Notes: generated by a model not told the origin, from the letters alone. Positions 13,401-26,063 are shown, counted from the stretch's first letter. The stretch: 64,000 bases of DNA from Rhizoctonia solani (GCF_016906535.1 NC_057381.1:1426001-1490000), one strand, 5' to 3'. A program made the numbers and translations.

Positions 13401-14531
13401 ATGGCAGCCCCACCTAGCTCTCCCGTAGTCCTCATTACAGGCTCCTCACATGGCGGAATCGGCTACTCACTGTAAGTTATACCCCTGCTTCTTTCCAGTA
13501 TACTTTACCTATATCTAATCATAAACAGTTGCGAAACATTTGCCGCCAAGGGATGCATAGTATATGCCTCTGCACGCCGCCTCGAAACTATTTCCTCATT
13601 CACCCATCCACACATTCGTCCCTTGATCATGGATGTAACATCCGATGTCTCTGTCCATAAGGCAGTTGAACAGATTATCGAGGAAGCCGGACGGGTGGAT
13701 ATTGTCGTTGCCAACGCTGGCGTCCCTTGCCATGGTATGCACTATCACCTCCACCTCAATGCATATCATATTAAACCCAAGTCTCCAAAAGGCCCGATCC
13801 TGGATATCTCTATCGACGATGCACAAAAGGCGCTAAATACCAACGTTCTTGGAGTACTACGACTCGCACAGGCGGTATTTCCCTACATGGCCTCACGAAA
13901 GAGAGGCACATTTATAACCATCGGCTCCGTTATGGGATATAATGTGAGTAACCTCCCTGTCACTTACTTTAGTATGGCTATTTAGCATCAGAACAGGCAT
14001 CCCCGTGGGCGGGAATGTACGCAGCTACCAAGGCAGCCGCACATGCTATCACCGAGACGTTGCAGATGGAAGCAAAAGCATTGAGCCCAGATATCAGAGT
14101 TATGCTCGTTGTCACGGGAGGAGTCAAGTACGTTTCTCGCTCTATTCTTGCTAGATTTTTTCATCTACTAACTCGTCTACTCATCCCTGTAGATCAAATA
14201 TAGCAAACAACTCTACGTTCGTTCTCCCTTCAACATCCCTTTTTCAGAACTATCTCCCAAACATTATCACCCGCATTCAATCATCTCAAACAGGGCCCAG
14301 TATGCCTACTGCCGAGTATGCTAAAGGTTCGTCGTATGGACCGATCTAAAAATAAGAATAAATATACTGATGATTCCGAAAGGCGTGGTAAACGCTGCAT
14401 TACGAAAAGGGGGAGCGCCGAGGACTCTGGCAATTGGCGGGCATACGTTGTTGTTCAAGATATTTAGGTGGCTTCCAAGAGGTTTAGTTTTGTTCATTTT
14501 GTGGAGAAGGTTTGGAAAGTTGAGGAAGTAA
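13401..14531 (+). CDS. Short-chain dehydrogenase/reductase, AYR1-like
   Basis: NAD(P)-dependent reductase of the classical SDR family. The cofactor motif is LITGSSHGGIG in the first exon, NAG appears in VVANAGVPCHG, and the active-site YxxxK is YAATK after SPWAGM. The carboxy end LPRGLVLFILWRRFGKLRK is hydrophobic then basic, like 1-acyldihydroxyacetone-phosphate reductases (Ayr1) of lipid droplets and ER; that substrate is inferred. Six exons: the first ends at 13471, the second covers 13529-13734, and all joins (SL/CE, CHG/P, GYN/AS, VK/SN, AK/GV) keep frame. The stop is at 14529-14531. A broken duplicate follows at about 15350-16275. Confidence 0.85.
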
Positions 14532-15349
14532 AAGGTATTACTTTTTACCGCGGTTGGATGATATATCAAATTTTGATACACTACGTGCCGGAGTAATTGC
14601 CAAACCACCATGTCTCAAGGTCTGATGCTTACACACGGTTTATGACAAACAGAATCACTCTGTCTGCGTCTCGCGAGCTGTCAGAACTGGAACTTCTGGG
14701 TAACATCGCAGAGACGCAAATCTGTACATTCGAATTTGAGGTTGCGATATAGACTTGTTCCTCGCACTCAACTAAAATAATCCAAGGTTCAAGCTATTAG
14801 CTGCAGGATAGCATCTGCCCATACCTTTTCATCCTAAGCCGCAACATAATCCAAACAATATGCCATGGAAAACTCATGTGTGAATGTTCCCGACTTGTAA
14901 TCGTACTGCCAAATCATTTGACAATTTTAATGGCTCTGAAATGGCGAGGTCCGAGTCGAGAGCTGCATGAATCCCATACAATTTAGTAAAAACACCATAA
15001 TAAACCACTCAGCGGTAAACCTCACAATAACATCCTCTGGGCGCTTTGCTGCGTCGCACTCATCTGGCAATGCAATTTTACCTGCCTCGATCGCGGAAAC
15101 TAAAGTCCAAATCTTGAAGTTCATAATTTCAACCAAATTCAGAGCTTCGTTGCACGGATTCCTCCCTCGTGTATGCGTCAGAATAACCCTCAGATCTGTT
15201 GGCCATGGCCTTCTAGCTCATGGAGCTCAAACCGGCTCTCTAGCCGCCCTCGTCACTCGCTCTTCGCTCGGAGAAATCAGACACTCATTATTGTGCCCTC
15301 TGCTGCTTCGCTATAATATTATAATATTGACATCATGATTTAGTACATG
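14532..15349. other. Intergenic, no gene seen
   Basis: About 800 bp between the reductase gene and its decayed copy. A 69-codon minus-strand frame near 14.93-15.14 kb has no recognisable features. No RNA gene or repeat seen. Confidence 0.4.
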
Positions 15350-16275
15350 TTGCTACTTTTAGATGGGAAGCATTCACCGCCAAGTGATGCATAGCATACG
15401 CATCCGCTCGATGTCTTGAAACCATGTCCTCCTTTACACGACCATCCATTAGTACACTTATCGTGGATCTCCTATCCGATTCTCCCGTCCAAAAGGGTGT
15501 GGAACAGGCAGCTGAGGAAGTTGTGAGGATAGATACCATCGTTGGGAATGCTTGTATCCTCTGTCATGGTACGATAATTGTTGCCCGATGCAGACAAGAT
15601 GCTAAAGAATGCCATTTATGGGATACCAGCGTTCTTGGCGTACTCCGATTGGCCCGAACTTTCTTCCTGCGTATGCATATGGCTTCAAAGAAGAGAGGAA
15701 CATTTATTGCTATTGGTTCAGTCGCTGCCCAACTATAAATTATATTTCTATGCTTGCGCTATTTTAGTTTGAACCACTAATTCGAGAGCAGCCAACACCT
15801 TGGGTCGGTGCATATGTAGCAACGTTGCAAATGGAAGCAAGAGCATTATTTCCAGACATTTGTGTGATACTTGTTGTTATGGGGAGAAGTTAGGTATGGC
15901 CTTCATTTTCTGTCGGTCTTGCTAGCTGCTGATACACGAGGCGCATAGATTGAATATTGCTCATTTACCCTTCCTCTGACTTCCTTATTTCAAGCGTATC
16001 TACCAAACATTGTAGGTCAACTTCAAATGTCCCAAACAGAACCATCAATGCCCGCGGCCGAATATGTAAAAGGCAAACCATAGAGATCAATCAGAGAAAT
16101 GCAGCCAACATTTGGAAAAGGCGCTGCATAAGCAGCGTCAAGGACTGGAGGCTCGACAAGAACTTTTTCTATCGGAGCGCATACGATGTTATTCGGAATA
16201 TTGAGATGAGTTCCCAAGCGGTTGGTCATGTGGTACTTGTGGAGGAGGACAGGAACATTGCAGAAATAAGGCACG
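15350..16275 (+). pseudogene. Decayed duplicate of the AYR1-like reductase
   Basis: Stretches match the intact gene at 13401-14531 in the same order but in changing frames: MSSFTRPSISTLIVDLLSDS against the second exon, VLGVLRLAR and SKKRGTFIAIGSV against the third, VGAYVA(..)TLQMEARALFPDI against the fourth, YLPNIVGQLQMSQTEPSMPA against the fifth, and TFSIGAHTMLFGI with WRRTGTLQK against the last. The ATG exon with the TGxxxGxG motif is missing, the YxxxK region is shortened so that the active-site Tyr and Lys are lost, and stops interrupt several blocks. This goes far beyond one or two missing bases, so I call it a real pseudogene from a tandem duplication. Confidence 0.85.
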
Positions 16276-16777
16276 AGCATAGTTCTATCCTGTATTTAGC
16301 GTATGGTCTTGGCGCACATCGGGCAAGTCAAATTGGGTTGTAAAGTTGCCCGACCATGGGCAAGTTTGTCACTCCCCGGTAGCTATAGATTTATTGTCAT
16401 GCCCACGTGGTTTGAATTAGCCGTGACTCCACGCGATAACTATAGTCAGCAGGGGCAGACATTCCATGCGACGAGTCAAATACCACTTATTCTTGGTAAC
16501 CATGCTTAATCGACGCGAATGGATGGATCGGATATGGTTGGGCTTGGCATGGTCACAGAAGATTAAGCACTACTCGCCACTGGGATTCAGTCTCAACGCA
16601 ATTCCAATGATTCACATCAACATCTAGGGAACTCATGCAGAACACTCCTGTCTCGTAGATATAAAAGAGGCTCAATGAATCTTACTCCAACCAACAACTA
16701 GCACTCTCTCAATTTTCGAGCCTCGTTTCCTTCTACCACATTCTCTCATCTTCACACTCTTTCATATCATTGCCAAG
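16276..16777 (+). promoter_or_regulatory. Promoter region of the pectate lyase gene
   Basis: A good TATA box, TATAAAAG, lies at 16660-16667, about 110 bp before the ATG at 16778. Between them are CT-rich stretches (about 16.69-16.77 kb) typical of the start region of highly expressed fungal genes. No other gene is seen here. Confidence 0.65.
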
Positions 16778-17711
16778 ATGGTTTATTTCAGCCTCCCTAC
16801 TATCATTGCTGTCTCTGCTTTCTTTGCTCAGAGCGCGATTGCTGTTCCCTCGCCTAGCGTTGACGCTAGTGGTATCTATGTCAAGCGTGCAGCAAGCTGC
16901 ACTTTCCCCAGCCCTTCTAAGACCACGAGCTTGAGCGCTCCGATGTCGGTCAAGGGTACTTTTGACGGTAAGCAGGTCGACCATATGTACGCAATTGAGC
17001 ATATCTGACTGATCATGTAGGTGGCAATGTCCGCTATGACCGTGGCAAGAATGCTTGCTCCGGGCAGAAGGAGGGCGGAGACAAGGACGCTGTTTTCCTC
17101 CTCGAGAACGGTGCAACTCTCAAGTATGTGCCTCTCTACCCTGTTGCTTGTCAAGATTCCTAAATTGACATTTACTCAGGAACGTGGTCATCGGTGCTAA
17201 CCAAGCAGAGGGTGTCCACTGCAAGGGCTCTTGCAACATCTATAACGTCTGGTTCGAGGATGTATGCGAGGACGCTATCACAATTCGTCAGACCTCCGGT
17301 ACTACCAACATTGTAGGCGGTGGTGCCAAGGGAGCGAGCGACAAGGTTGTGCAGCACAACGGTGGAGGAACCGTTAACATCTCGTCGTACTGCGTCCAGG
17401 ACTTCGGCAAGCTGTACCGCGCCTGCGGCAACTGCAAGACCCAGTACAAGCGCACTGTGACCATTACCGATGTGATCGCAAGCAACGGTAAGCTCATCGC
17501 CGGAATTAACTCCAATTACGGCGATGTCGCGACCATCAAGAACGTGAAGGCGACCAGCGTGAAGTCGATGTGTGATACTTTCCAAGGCAACGACAGCGGA
17601 AAGGAGCCACCTAAGCTGACCTCGAACAAGTCCAACGCAAAGTACGCCTAACGTCCTATTGCATCTCACCAGTTCACTAACTATCGCTCAATAATCAGCT
17701 GCAAGTTCTGA
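16778..17711 (+). CDS. Secreted pectate lyase, family PL3
   Basis: Extracellular pectate lyase that cleaves polygalacturonate in plant cell walls by beta-elimination. The start [20 protein letters not shown] is a signal peptide, with a KR site at about residue 36-37 that could be a propeptide cleavage. Mature protein shows the PL3 hallmarks: [65 protein letters not shown] and a Cys-rich pattern. Four exons join in frame: 16778-16967, 17021-17123, 17180-17641 and a 13-nt last exon 17699-17711 that restores the family ending NCKF; reading into the intron instead gives KYA and a false stop. Product 255 residues, a normal size for PL3. Confidence 0.93.
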
Positions 17712-18320
17712 GGCAGGCTTATCGACCTTTAGATAGAGGCTTAGGTTTACTTACGATTAGCCTGCTCACCTGCTGTCTCATTTACTTTTCTCTATTTGAG
17801 TGGTTTGTATGCTATGATTCACAAAGAGCCACAATTATAATATATTCTACGCATTTCCTTGGTGTGATCCCACTCTTACACGGACCCCATTTTCGAGAGT
17901 TTTTATGCGAAAGCGCCAGAGTTGCAACCGGTACTACCGTCAGTGCTTTTTTCTTAATGGTTTTGATTGAACGATAGGTGTCGTTCAAAAAGATCCACCA
18001 GTAAGTTAGTGTGTTGTAAAACAGTCCCCCGGCAACTTTCGCAGCTCTCGAGACTATGTGTTCTACGCCAGGCCAAAGTAGACATACGACCAACAAATAA
18101 CAATCATAAAAAATTAGTGTAAAGTTCTATAGGCTGGTACACTGTCTAACACATTAAAAGAGCAATCCAATAAAACAGATTTAGATGGCTAGGATCATTG
18201 ATTGCAGTATGCACGTGCTCCTTGAACCTGATTACCAATTATGGTGTTGAACCCATCTCATATACTATCCGAGTGGTTTCAGTACTAGCGTCAAACAAAA
18301 TCGCATATACATACCAAAAG
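17712..18320. other. Intergenic between converging genes
   Basis: About 600 bp holding the 3' ends of the pectate lyase (plus) and RAD5 (minus) transcripts. No gene or repeat recognised. Confidence 0.4.
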
Positions 18321-21300
18321 TTAGTCTCCAAACATGAGCTTCATATTTTGAACGGATTCCTTTGTGCCCTTGTCTCCAGCCTGCCCAAATGCACCTTTTA
18401 CAATGGCTGTTTTTCGTTTCTGAATTTGGAGAACGCGTTTTTCGATGGTATTTTGTATCTGCCCTATATATTAGCACTCAAATTTATGCCATGGCTACGC
18501 ACCAGACTTACTACAAAATGCTTGACATAGACCTATTTAAGAAGAAATCAGGCCGAGAATCATACTATTTGTGATATGCGCCTACCGTACGTGTCTGCCC
18601 AATTCGGTGAATCTTACCACAAGGTGTCAGAGTACCAATTATAAGTTGAAAACAGGCCGCTTACCCGATCTATTGCCTGATTTTCTGCAGCCCGGTTCCA
18701 CCAAAAGTCCATCATGAATACATACTGAGCTTGCGTTAGATTCAAACCGACTCCTCCGGCTCTCAACGAAATGCAAAAAATCTTGGGCCCTTCGCTTGGT
18801 TGTGTAAAAGAGCGCAATGCTTGGCTGCGCTGCTGCTGGGACATAGAACCGTCGAGTCGCATGTTCTCGAATCCGTGATGCACCAGTGCTTTTTGAATGA
18901 TATCCAGGAAACTTGTAAACTAATTCAAATAAACGCAGTTAGGTTGTTGTAAGTACAACTACAGACATATTGAGCGTCACGGTAGTACCCACCTGACTGA
19001 AGACAATAGCACGGAACGACGAATCCTGTTCACGTAACTCGTTCAAATTGCGGAGCAGTGCATCAACCTTAGTAGACGATCTAAATCCTTCTTTGTTCAT
19101 CGTATTCTTTTGAGAGCTAAGTGCTTGATCATGGTCAGTTTCTTTTTCCACGAATTCCTCTTTTACTGGATGGCTATCAACAACAATGAAAGAGGGTTTC
19201 TGCGAAAGGGGAGCTGGTTGGTTTATGCGAAGTCTATATCGGGATGACACACTGACCCCATCAATCGGTGTGCGACACACTGGACAAATCATACTGCTTC
19301 CTTTTTCCTGGCATATCTAGGAAATTGATGAAGCATCGTTGACATCTGAGAGAAGAAAGTTTATATTTTAATAATAACTGTTTTTTATATTTACAGAACA
19401 CCCACCCGACATGCCCACATTCCTTGATGGTTACCGGTGATTTAATGCTTTCAAAACAAATTGAGCATTCCTATGGAACTGTCTTAGTATTGTAGCACCG
19501 GGCAGAGCCACACCACCCACCCCATGATCGGGCTCATTGAGGCTGACCGAAGGCCGAGGTGTGGATGTGGTTCGTTCTCAATACTATCATCACTCTCCAG
19601 TAGATCCACTTCGTCTGGATCCTCTTTCGGCGCTTTGATCAGATCTGGGTGAAGGACTGCTTGCCGAAGTCTTGAAAATCATCAATATAATATCTAAAGT
19701 AGTAGAACATGCCCAAACCTCATAATTTGAGCTGAAAAAGGCAGGCTACGGTTACGCCAACGTATTTCCCCGGTTCAAGCCTGCACTTACCGAACATATG
19801 AGCGAATCCTTTGGTTATGGTGCCAGACTGATCCATGTCTCCAAAGTCCTTCTTGGCGTCGATGTAAATTTCTTCGTAGGTTCTTCGCTCGGCGGGGGAA
19901 AACGTAAGCTCCTCTATGCTCATCTGTATCCAAACTTAGTTATCGTTGAATAGTGTCGAGATAAACCAACGTAACTCACCACTTTGGGCGGGAGTTCAAC
20001 AATATGATTCCCATCTACATCTTTCATGTTCTTCTCTCTGCGCAACAAAACGTTCTCTAATATGACTTGAATAATCTCAATGGCTCTGGGATCCCTATTC
20101 AAGAATGGGGTTGTGACAAAGCTGCGCAAAGGTGAGTCGACTGAAGCGCATACATATGAATGTATTTCTACCTTTTGAAATACGCAAAACTTGACCACGG
20201 TTCGTATTTGAGGAAACACCTAGAGGTCATCGAAGCACCGTGAGAAGCTATATGCGCATATAAATGGACAAGACCCACAATAGTGAATACAGATCTTCAA
20301 GTCTGTTGACGATTGGGGTACCTATAGAAAGATATTTGGGTGATGTATCTTGCCAAGAAAAAGATCCTCACGCACCAGTGAGGGCCCACCGATATACCGA
20401 GTTGAGCTTATAACAGGCCTTGGCGTTCTTCGTGTGTCGCGATTTACAATAATGAGCTTCATCAAGAACTACTCTCATCCATTGAACTTGTTCGATGTGC
20501 GTCAAGAAATAGAAAGCAGGATAATATTCGCAACTTACTATCATATATCTGAGAAGATTTGCCCTTTTCAACATTAGCGTATTCTGAAGACAAGGTCCCA
20601 TATGACGTAATAACCACATCGACAGGTCTCTCCCCCTTTGGCTGTGGGCCGAGTACTTCGAACAAATTGGCACGATTGAGTCCGTGCCATACGAGCGTGC
20701 GCAACGTATCGGGATGACTACTCCTCTCAAGCTCGGATTGCCACTGTGACAGAAGACTGATTGGAGCTAGAACTTTGGTTCAACACATTTATCGTGCAAG
20801 CATTAGCAAGCGAGCTCACCGATAAGAAGAGTGGCATGAGGCTCTGTAGGTTGGCTATTATTTTTATCTGGCCGCTTGCGCTTTCCAAATGCAGAAATGA
20901 TGGTGTGCGCCGGTACAGTGTCGGCAGTAGCAGAGCAAGTGGGAGGGGTGCCGCGGCTGGTATGTATTAATGATGACATCATAATCGATTTGCCCATTCC
21001 CACTTGACACGAGGGGTGTTGAGTAAACGTCGAACACAAAAACTGACTCCACTTACTGTCTACGAACGTGTACGTTCACCCGGCCCTTAGTTCAATGTCC
21101 AAGTAAGGCCAAGTTGAAACTGCATACGTACCATCACTGGAGGATATGCGTCTATACATCATCATATGGAAAGAAGAAAGACAGCTTACGCTAAGATTCC
21201 ACCCTTTTTATGATTTTCCGTCCTCACGAAATCAAGGCTTAATTCCCCAGAATAAGGATTGAAATAAAACGAACGTTCATCTGCACATAAGTCGATAACG

Positions 21301-23003
21301 CCGTCGTCTTCTTCGAAAGGGAACATGTATCTAGATAAAGGGATTATTAAAGTGCTATTCATCAAATAGTAACCGATCTTACTCCTCCCAGAGTGGGTGT
21401 AGTGATGTAGAGTCCCTAGCAGAGGCCTCGCCTCGCTCCAGATTATACATCCAGCTGGGAGGTTCAGTTACAGAAATCCCTTGAGGTCAAAAATACTTAC
21501 CAAAGTGCTTGTTGCTGGTACGGTCGCAAAGTCAAAGCGAAGCTATCCGCAGGGTCCATGAATGCGAGCTGTTTGTCGCCACGCTGGGCTCTAACAATAC
21601 GATGAGCTCAGTGCGAAAGCTGGATCATATCAAATCCTCACTTTTGATAGATATCTCCAAGCCTGGTGAAGTCTCTTGTTAATATACAAGGATAATCATG
21701 GTTTATAACACTTACTGATTAGTGTTCAGTTCCTCGCCTTCCAACTCAGCCTCTTCAGCCTCTTCTCCTTCGCCAATCGTTTCAGTCGTTTTCAATTTTT
21801 TTTCCACCATCTCCCTTGTTTGAAGGCCGCGAATCACCCGCATCAGCTGATTTTGCGCGACCAGACGTTCTCGATGATTTCTTCCCTTCTCTCCCCGCGA
21901 AATCACTGAAACCTGATCGCTTCGGTCGCAGACCAACCTCATTAAACAGAGTCACCAAGCCAACCTTGCGCTCGCGTAAAGCCTGCTCTTCGGCAGTCTC
22001 TGCTCCTTCGAAGAATAAGGACGCTTTCTTGTTCGCGTTGAGATGTTTTTCGAGCGTCTTGTTCATTATAGGTTTGGAACCCATAGGTAATGGGCGGAAA
22101 GCCGAGGCTTTGAGGTACGCTTTCAGCAATATCTTGAAATTATCTCCAGTGTGTTTGAACTCGGAAGGAGGGTCCAGAGGTAACCCAGACAGATGCACTA
22201 GGTCCTTGTCCAGCAGTTTGGCGATCCAACGAGCTGAAGCAGTTATGATCCTACCCACCTCTGTATCATAGAATTAGTCACAAATTGAATCACTAAACCA
22301 AGAGAGTTCGTACCCGATCCACGAGAGTTGACCACTCTCACTATTGCGTCCTCCCTAGCTTCTTCTTTGCCGCAGCGGTGATGGATGCGATATTATTGGC
22401 TTTCGACTTGTTCGATGTTTTCCCGGGAAGGTCATCTCGCTCGAGCCGAAGTAACTCGCCGGGGCGGAGATGACCTTTTCCCTTGACCGTTGACCATGCC
22501 TCAACCGTAAGGTCTCCGACGAACAGAGCGGCATAATCAGGAGGTTTGGTAGATTGGGATCGCAGTGACAAACTGGATGCAGAAGCGCTATTGGCTCTGC
22601 TAGAAATAGCAGGCAGAGACGTTGCTGGTTTTTGTTTCTTTGGGGGTGGCGCAGTTTCGTCCTCAGAGTCAGATATAGTTATAACAGACGAAGGCGCAGA
22701 TTTTGTGTGGGTTGTCGAAGGTGCACGTGGCGTTGAGCCTCTCTCTTCATCCGTAGGCACCCAATCGACGTCCCCATCTGGAGAATTATGACGATCAGAA
22801 GCCGGTATGTCTTGGGAGCTCGATGGGCGAAACAGAGGATCTTCGGATGTGTTCCCTTGTTTTTGCCGCTCATTTTCCACTAGTTCCTCGTCCTGGATAT
22901 CAAAAAATAAGTCGTTTGTCGAGTGCCCAAGTGTGGTATTATCCTCGAGCCGATGCTCTGCTAGATCTTTTTCTAGCCGCTCTAAAGTTACTTTTGAATC
23001 CAT
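18321..23003 (-). CDS. RAD5: Rad5/HLTF-type SNF2 helicase with HIRAN and RING domains
   Basis: Nuclear post-replication repair protein: DNA translocase plus E3 ubiquitin ligase that extends ubiquitin on PCNA in the error-free damage-tolerance branch. Near the amino end are NDLFFDIQDEE and an acidic linker, then a HIRAN domain (FVGDLTVEAWSTVKGKGHL, VGRIITASARWIAKLL). SNF2 motifs follow: GMGKS (motif I), VVITSYGTL, VVLDEAHYCK (II) and WALTGA (III). A C3HC4 RING (ECSICFE, ECGHVG, CQRC, ICPVCRTPI) is inserted before the second helicase lobe (LRAGGVGLNLTQA, HRIGQTR), the arrangement that defines Rad5. The end is ESVQNMKLMFGD. There are a dozen or more introns. One base is missing after ITAAAKK. 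The ATG at 23003 is the best start; related-looking coding continues upstream without an ATG, so the true start is uncertain. Confidence 0.88.
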
Positions 23004-23147
23004 ATTACCAGCGTATTTGCGGCTCGCAGAGTATCCAAGAAGTTTCGGGCAGAGATTGTCGATGCACGCGTCCCAATCCGGGATGGTCAAGCAAAAGTCA
23101 CGATCGGGATGGTGGCTGTGCGGCTACGACGCGGTCGCCGATAAAAG

Positions 23148-23155
23148 TCACGTGG
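23148..23155. promoter_or_regulatory. CACGTG (E-box) motif upstream of RAD5
   Basis: TCACGTGG lies about 145 bp upstream of the RAD5 ATG. CACGTG is the core site for bHLH factors such as Cbf1 in fungi. Function here is inference. Confidence 0.4.
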
Positions 23156-23563
23156 AGCTGGCACATGGGAAACCGGAAGAAGGCAAGGCGATCACTTTGT
23201 GGTTGTATCTACTCACATCACCCCCACCTTGCCACCGCCCCAAACCAACACCCAATGGTTTTAACATCCCTGGAAGCCCTTCCTCTCGGTAGCTTAATCC
23301 TCGGAGGTATTCTTGATATCTTTATGCACTGTGATCAAGAGACATTGTACTCTGATCGGTATACTAAGTACCATACGCCAGAAGCATCAGTCCTAGCTTC
23401 CTTACTGGTTCCCCTTGCTTTGATTCTTCCTTGAGCATACCGGACGTGATTCTTGGCCCATAGCATGCGTCAAGGTTCCAATGCATTCCTTGCTCTTTTC
23501 TCATAAATGCGTGAAGTTACTGGAATAATATCTCTCCCTCGTTTTTTTGCGATCCTAACAGCC

Positions 23564-24502
23564 ATGGTTTCAGTCCGTCTACTATGCATTGCCCTTGCAA
23601 CAGTACCTGGTACCCTGGGTGCTATCGTGGATCTACCGGCTGCCATCATTGGCACGTACAATGTGTCATTTCTCATGGGAGCAGCCCCGATATCGTTTGT
23701 TCAAAGCGTAAGCTATCATTCTCCTGTCACTCGCTAGTTCGACAACGGCTTAGTCCTTTCAACTTTAAGCTGCTCCCGGAGAAGTATAGAGATCTCTTAT
23801 TCGACCGAATGCAAGCATATATCCTGGCCTGGGAGCTGATAGCCACCCGATCGTGTTCGAGCTCGGTCGAGAGGCAAACGCGGGCCCCCGCTGTTGAACT
23901 TTATATCGTTCGAGTGCGTAGATAAGTGCAATGTGGAACCATCGCTACAGGTTGCTGATATCCTGTCATGCAACGTTCTGAATATGCAGGGAAGCCAAGA
24001 TTCAGATTCCGTATGTTGCTAGGATAGGAAGTTCACCGAGCAAGCCCTTCCTTTTCAAACGACGAATCATGGTCGACAACGCGATTAATGTTGCCGGCTC
24101 ATGGATCGCTTTTGGCCTTAACACAACGCTCAACAAGTTCATTCCTGCGAATTCGTCGGACAGTCTGTCGTATGATTATGAAGTCGAGGGCGTGCTCAAG
24201 GCTAAGATTCAGCCTGCAACGGGCTCAATTCCTCTATCATCTTTCAGAGAGGCTGCTGGGTTGCCTTGGTTTGCAGAGTTTGTTACTTGTGCCCAGCACT
24301 TTTATAACTTTACGAACCCGGTCCAGCGACTTTCTGGCAAGTCATGTTTAATATTGCTTTTTTGGAGGCTGATGCAAACTTGTTCTGGGTACTTATAGGG
24401 ACGGTCGAACTCGCGGAAGGCATAACGGTTCCAGTAGAAGGAATTCATACAACAGTCCCATTCAAAATCGTCGGAGCGCTTGGATGTGATTTGTATCTTT
24501 AA
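23564..24502 (+). CDS. Secreted protein of unknown function
   Basis: I do not recognise this protein. It begins MVSVRLLCIALATVPGTLGA, a clear signal peptide, followed by IVDLPAAIIGTYNVSFLMGA. Later segments are HPIVFELGREANAG, NFISFECVDKCNVEPSLQVA, MVDNAINVAGSWIAFGLNTT, FTNPVQRLS and the ending HTTVPFKIVGALGCDLYL. The last intron seems to use a GC donor (GCAAGT) with a normal AG acceptor at the TTATAG before GTVELAEG. Two apparent missing bases, one in a C run near 23.89 kb, must be assumed to keep the middle exon open. There are several Asn-linked glycosylation sites (NVS, NTT, NSS). It lies between the divergent RAD5 gene and PA28. Confidence 0.55.
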
Positions 24503-24841
24503 ATAGGTAGCCTCAGTTGTGAGAGTGTTTATAGTGGATATTGTCTTTGTAGCGGTATCCTGTACTCCTATTAGTACCACAACAACAAGTTGATATAACT
24601 CAATATCGGGCTGTTGAAGATGCTGCAAATGAATCACTATCACACGCTTCTCCCTTTTGTCCAATCAGGCCTCCGACCATGTTTACCATGAGTAGATGTC
24701 TGAGCGTCACGTGATACTAGGTTCTGCCGCGGGCGCCAACCCCGGTCAAGAGGTTGCTCTACTCCACAACGACCCTTTGCTCCGCTTTCCTCGGAGCCCC
24801 TGTCACGTACCTCACGATCCTCAGCCAGCGCACATTATACT
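24503..24841 (+). promoter_or_regulatory. Promoter region of the PA28 gene with a CACGTG motif
   Basis: About 340 bp upstream of the PA28 start. GTCACGTGA at 24706-24714 lies about 130 bp before the ATG. No TATA box recognised and no other gene seen. Confidence 0.4.
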
Positions 24842-26063
24842 ATGCCTCGCCATTCGTCGACTACTGTCGACACCGCTGTAGCTGAGCAACTCAAGGTCCA
24901 CAGCCTCATGTCGGGTGGCCGATCCCGCTAGCTGACATACCCATGGCTGTTTCAGGCATTTAACGACAATGTTACGAAGCGAGCCGAGGAAATTGTATTC
25001 AAGGTGTTTCCACAAAAGGTCTGACGTTTTGTCTTTTATTCCGAATTATATACAGTAGGCTAACATGTGTTGCATAGATCTTGTGGGTACCACTCCACCG
25101 GTCTCAAGAAACTCATTTAGTTTTTGTCACCCAGGACCCTCAATCAAAAAATAGAGCAATGTTCCAGTAATGACTCGCCTCTACATGTTGCCAGCACCGA
25201 TGGCACCACCGATACCACTGTCTATTCGCCGCCAACCGAACCCGAGCCGCCGACGAAGAAACGTCGGCATGAGAATGGCGACTCTGTAACCATGGGTAGT
25301 GTTGTCGAGTTAGGGAAGGCGGTCCTCGATTCGTGGGCCGCGTTGTTGCCAACCACAGGCTGCGGGCCCTACACGATGACTTGAAGAATGAGTACATGGA
25401 ACTGGTCAATCTCTGTGTAAGTTTGAAGTGGGCCTCTTGTACATGTATTTTCATGTTGAGAACCTGTGCCTTGTCATGCATATAGGATAAAGTTAAACTT
25501 TGGGTGAACCTTACGATGCCAAAGTAAGTTACTTTTTCCATTCAGTAAAAGCTAATGCTGAGAATCTACAGAATCGAGGACGGCGACAACTTTGGCGTAC
25601 AAATCCAAGAGGGTATGCTAATTTCTTTGAACAATAGCCCGCCCAATAGCATTGACACAATGCATGATCAGAGGTCCTCAACGAGCTCCATCGTGCTCAA
25701 GACTCAGGATATAACCTGCGAGACGCGGTTTCCAAGTCGCATCATATCAACCGGGCGAAAATATGCTCCAAGATTCTGAAATACCCTCATGTCGAAGACT
25801 ATGCCGTGAGCCTACACCCTCGCCCGCTTGAAAGCTTTATTGATTTCGAGCTCCAGATCGCTCTCCAAGAGCACGATGAGAAACAATTCTACATGGCCCT
25901 TAGAAATTTGATAGACTTAAGAAACATCTACGCTGTCTTGACTGACGTTATTCACAAGAATTTTCAAAAGGTTTGCGTTCTTCGTACTCTTGGCACGTAT
26001 GGTGTCTAACATCCGAGTCAGATCCGCGCGCCGAAGGGCAACAATGGTGCTGCTATGTACTGA
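24842..26063 (+). CDS. Proteasome activator PA28/REG (PSME3-like)
   Basis: 11S activator that caps the 20S proteasome as a heptamer and opens its gate without ATP; the gamma type is nuclear. Conserved blocks appear in order: KRAEEIVFKVFPQKIL, a linker with a basic patch TKKRR (possible nuclear signal), NEYMELVNLCDKVKLWVNLT, MPKIEDGDNFGVQIQEEVL (the activation-loop region), HHINRAKICSKILKYPHVED, EHDEKQFYMALRNLIDLRN and the tail KIRAPKGNNGAAMY, ending in Tyr as in REG proteins. Exons 1 and 2 are 24842-24895 and 24956-25018. To keep frame I infer a 5-nt micro-exon at 25078-25082 giving KIL, joined to 25135. A further short intron or a missing base is needed near 25.26-25.32 kb. Stop at 26061-26063. 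Baker's yeast lacks PA28; many basidiomycetes have it. Confidence 0.9.

Noticed and set aside
22341..23090. Start of Rad5 at 23090
   Set aside because: The codon there is TTG, not ATG, and a stop lies a few codons upstream; the first ATG in frame is at 23003.
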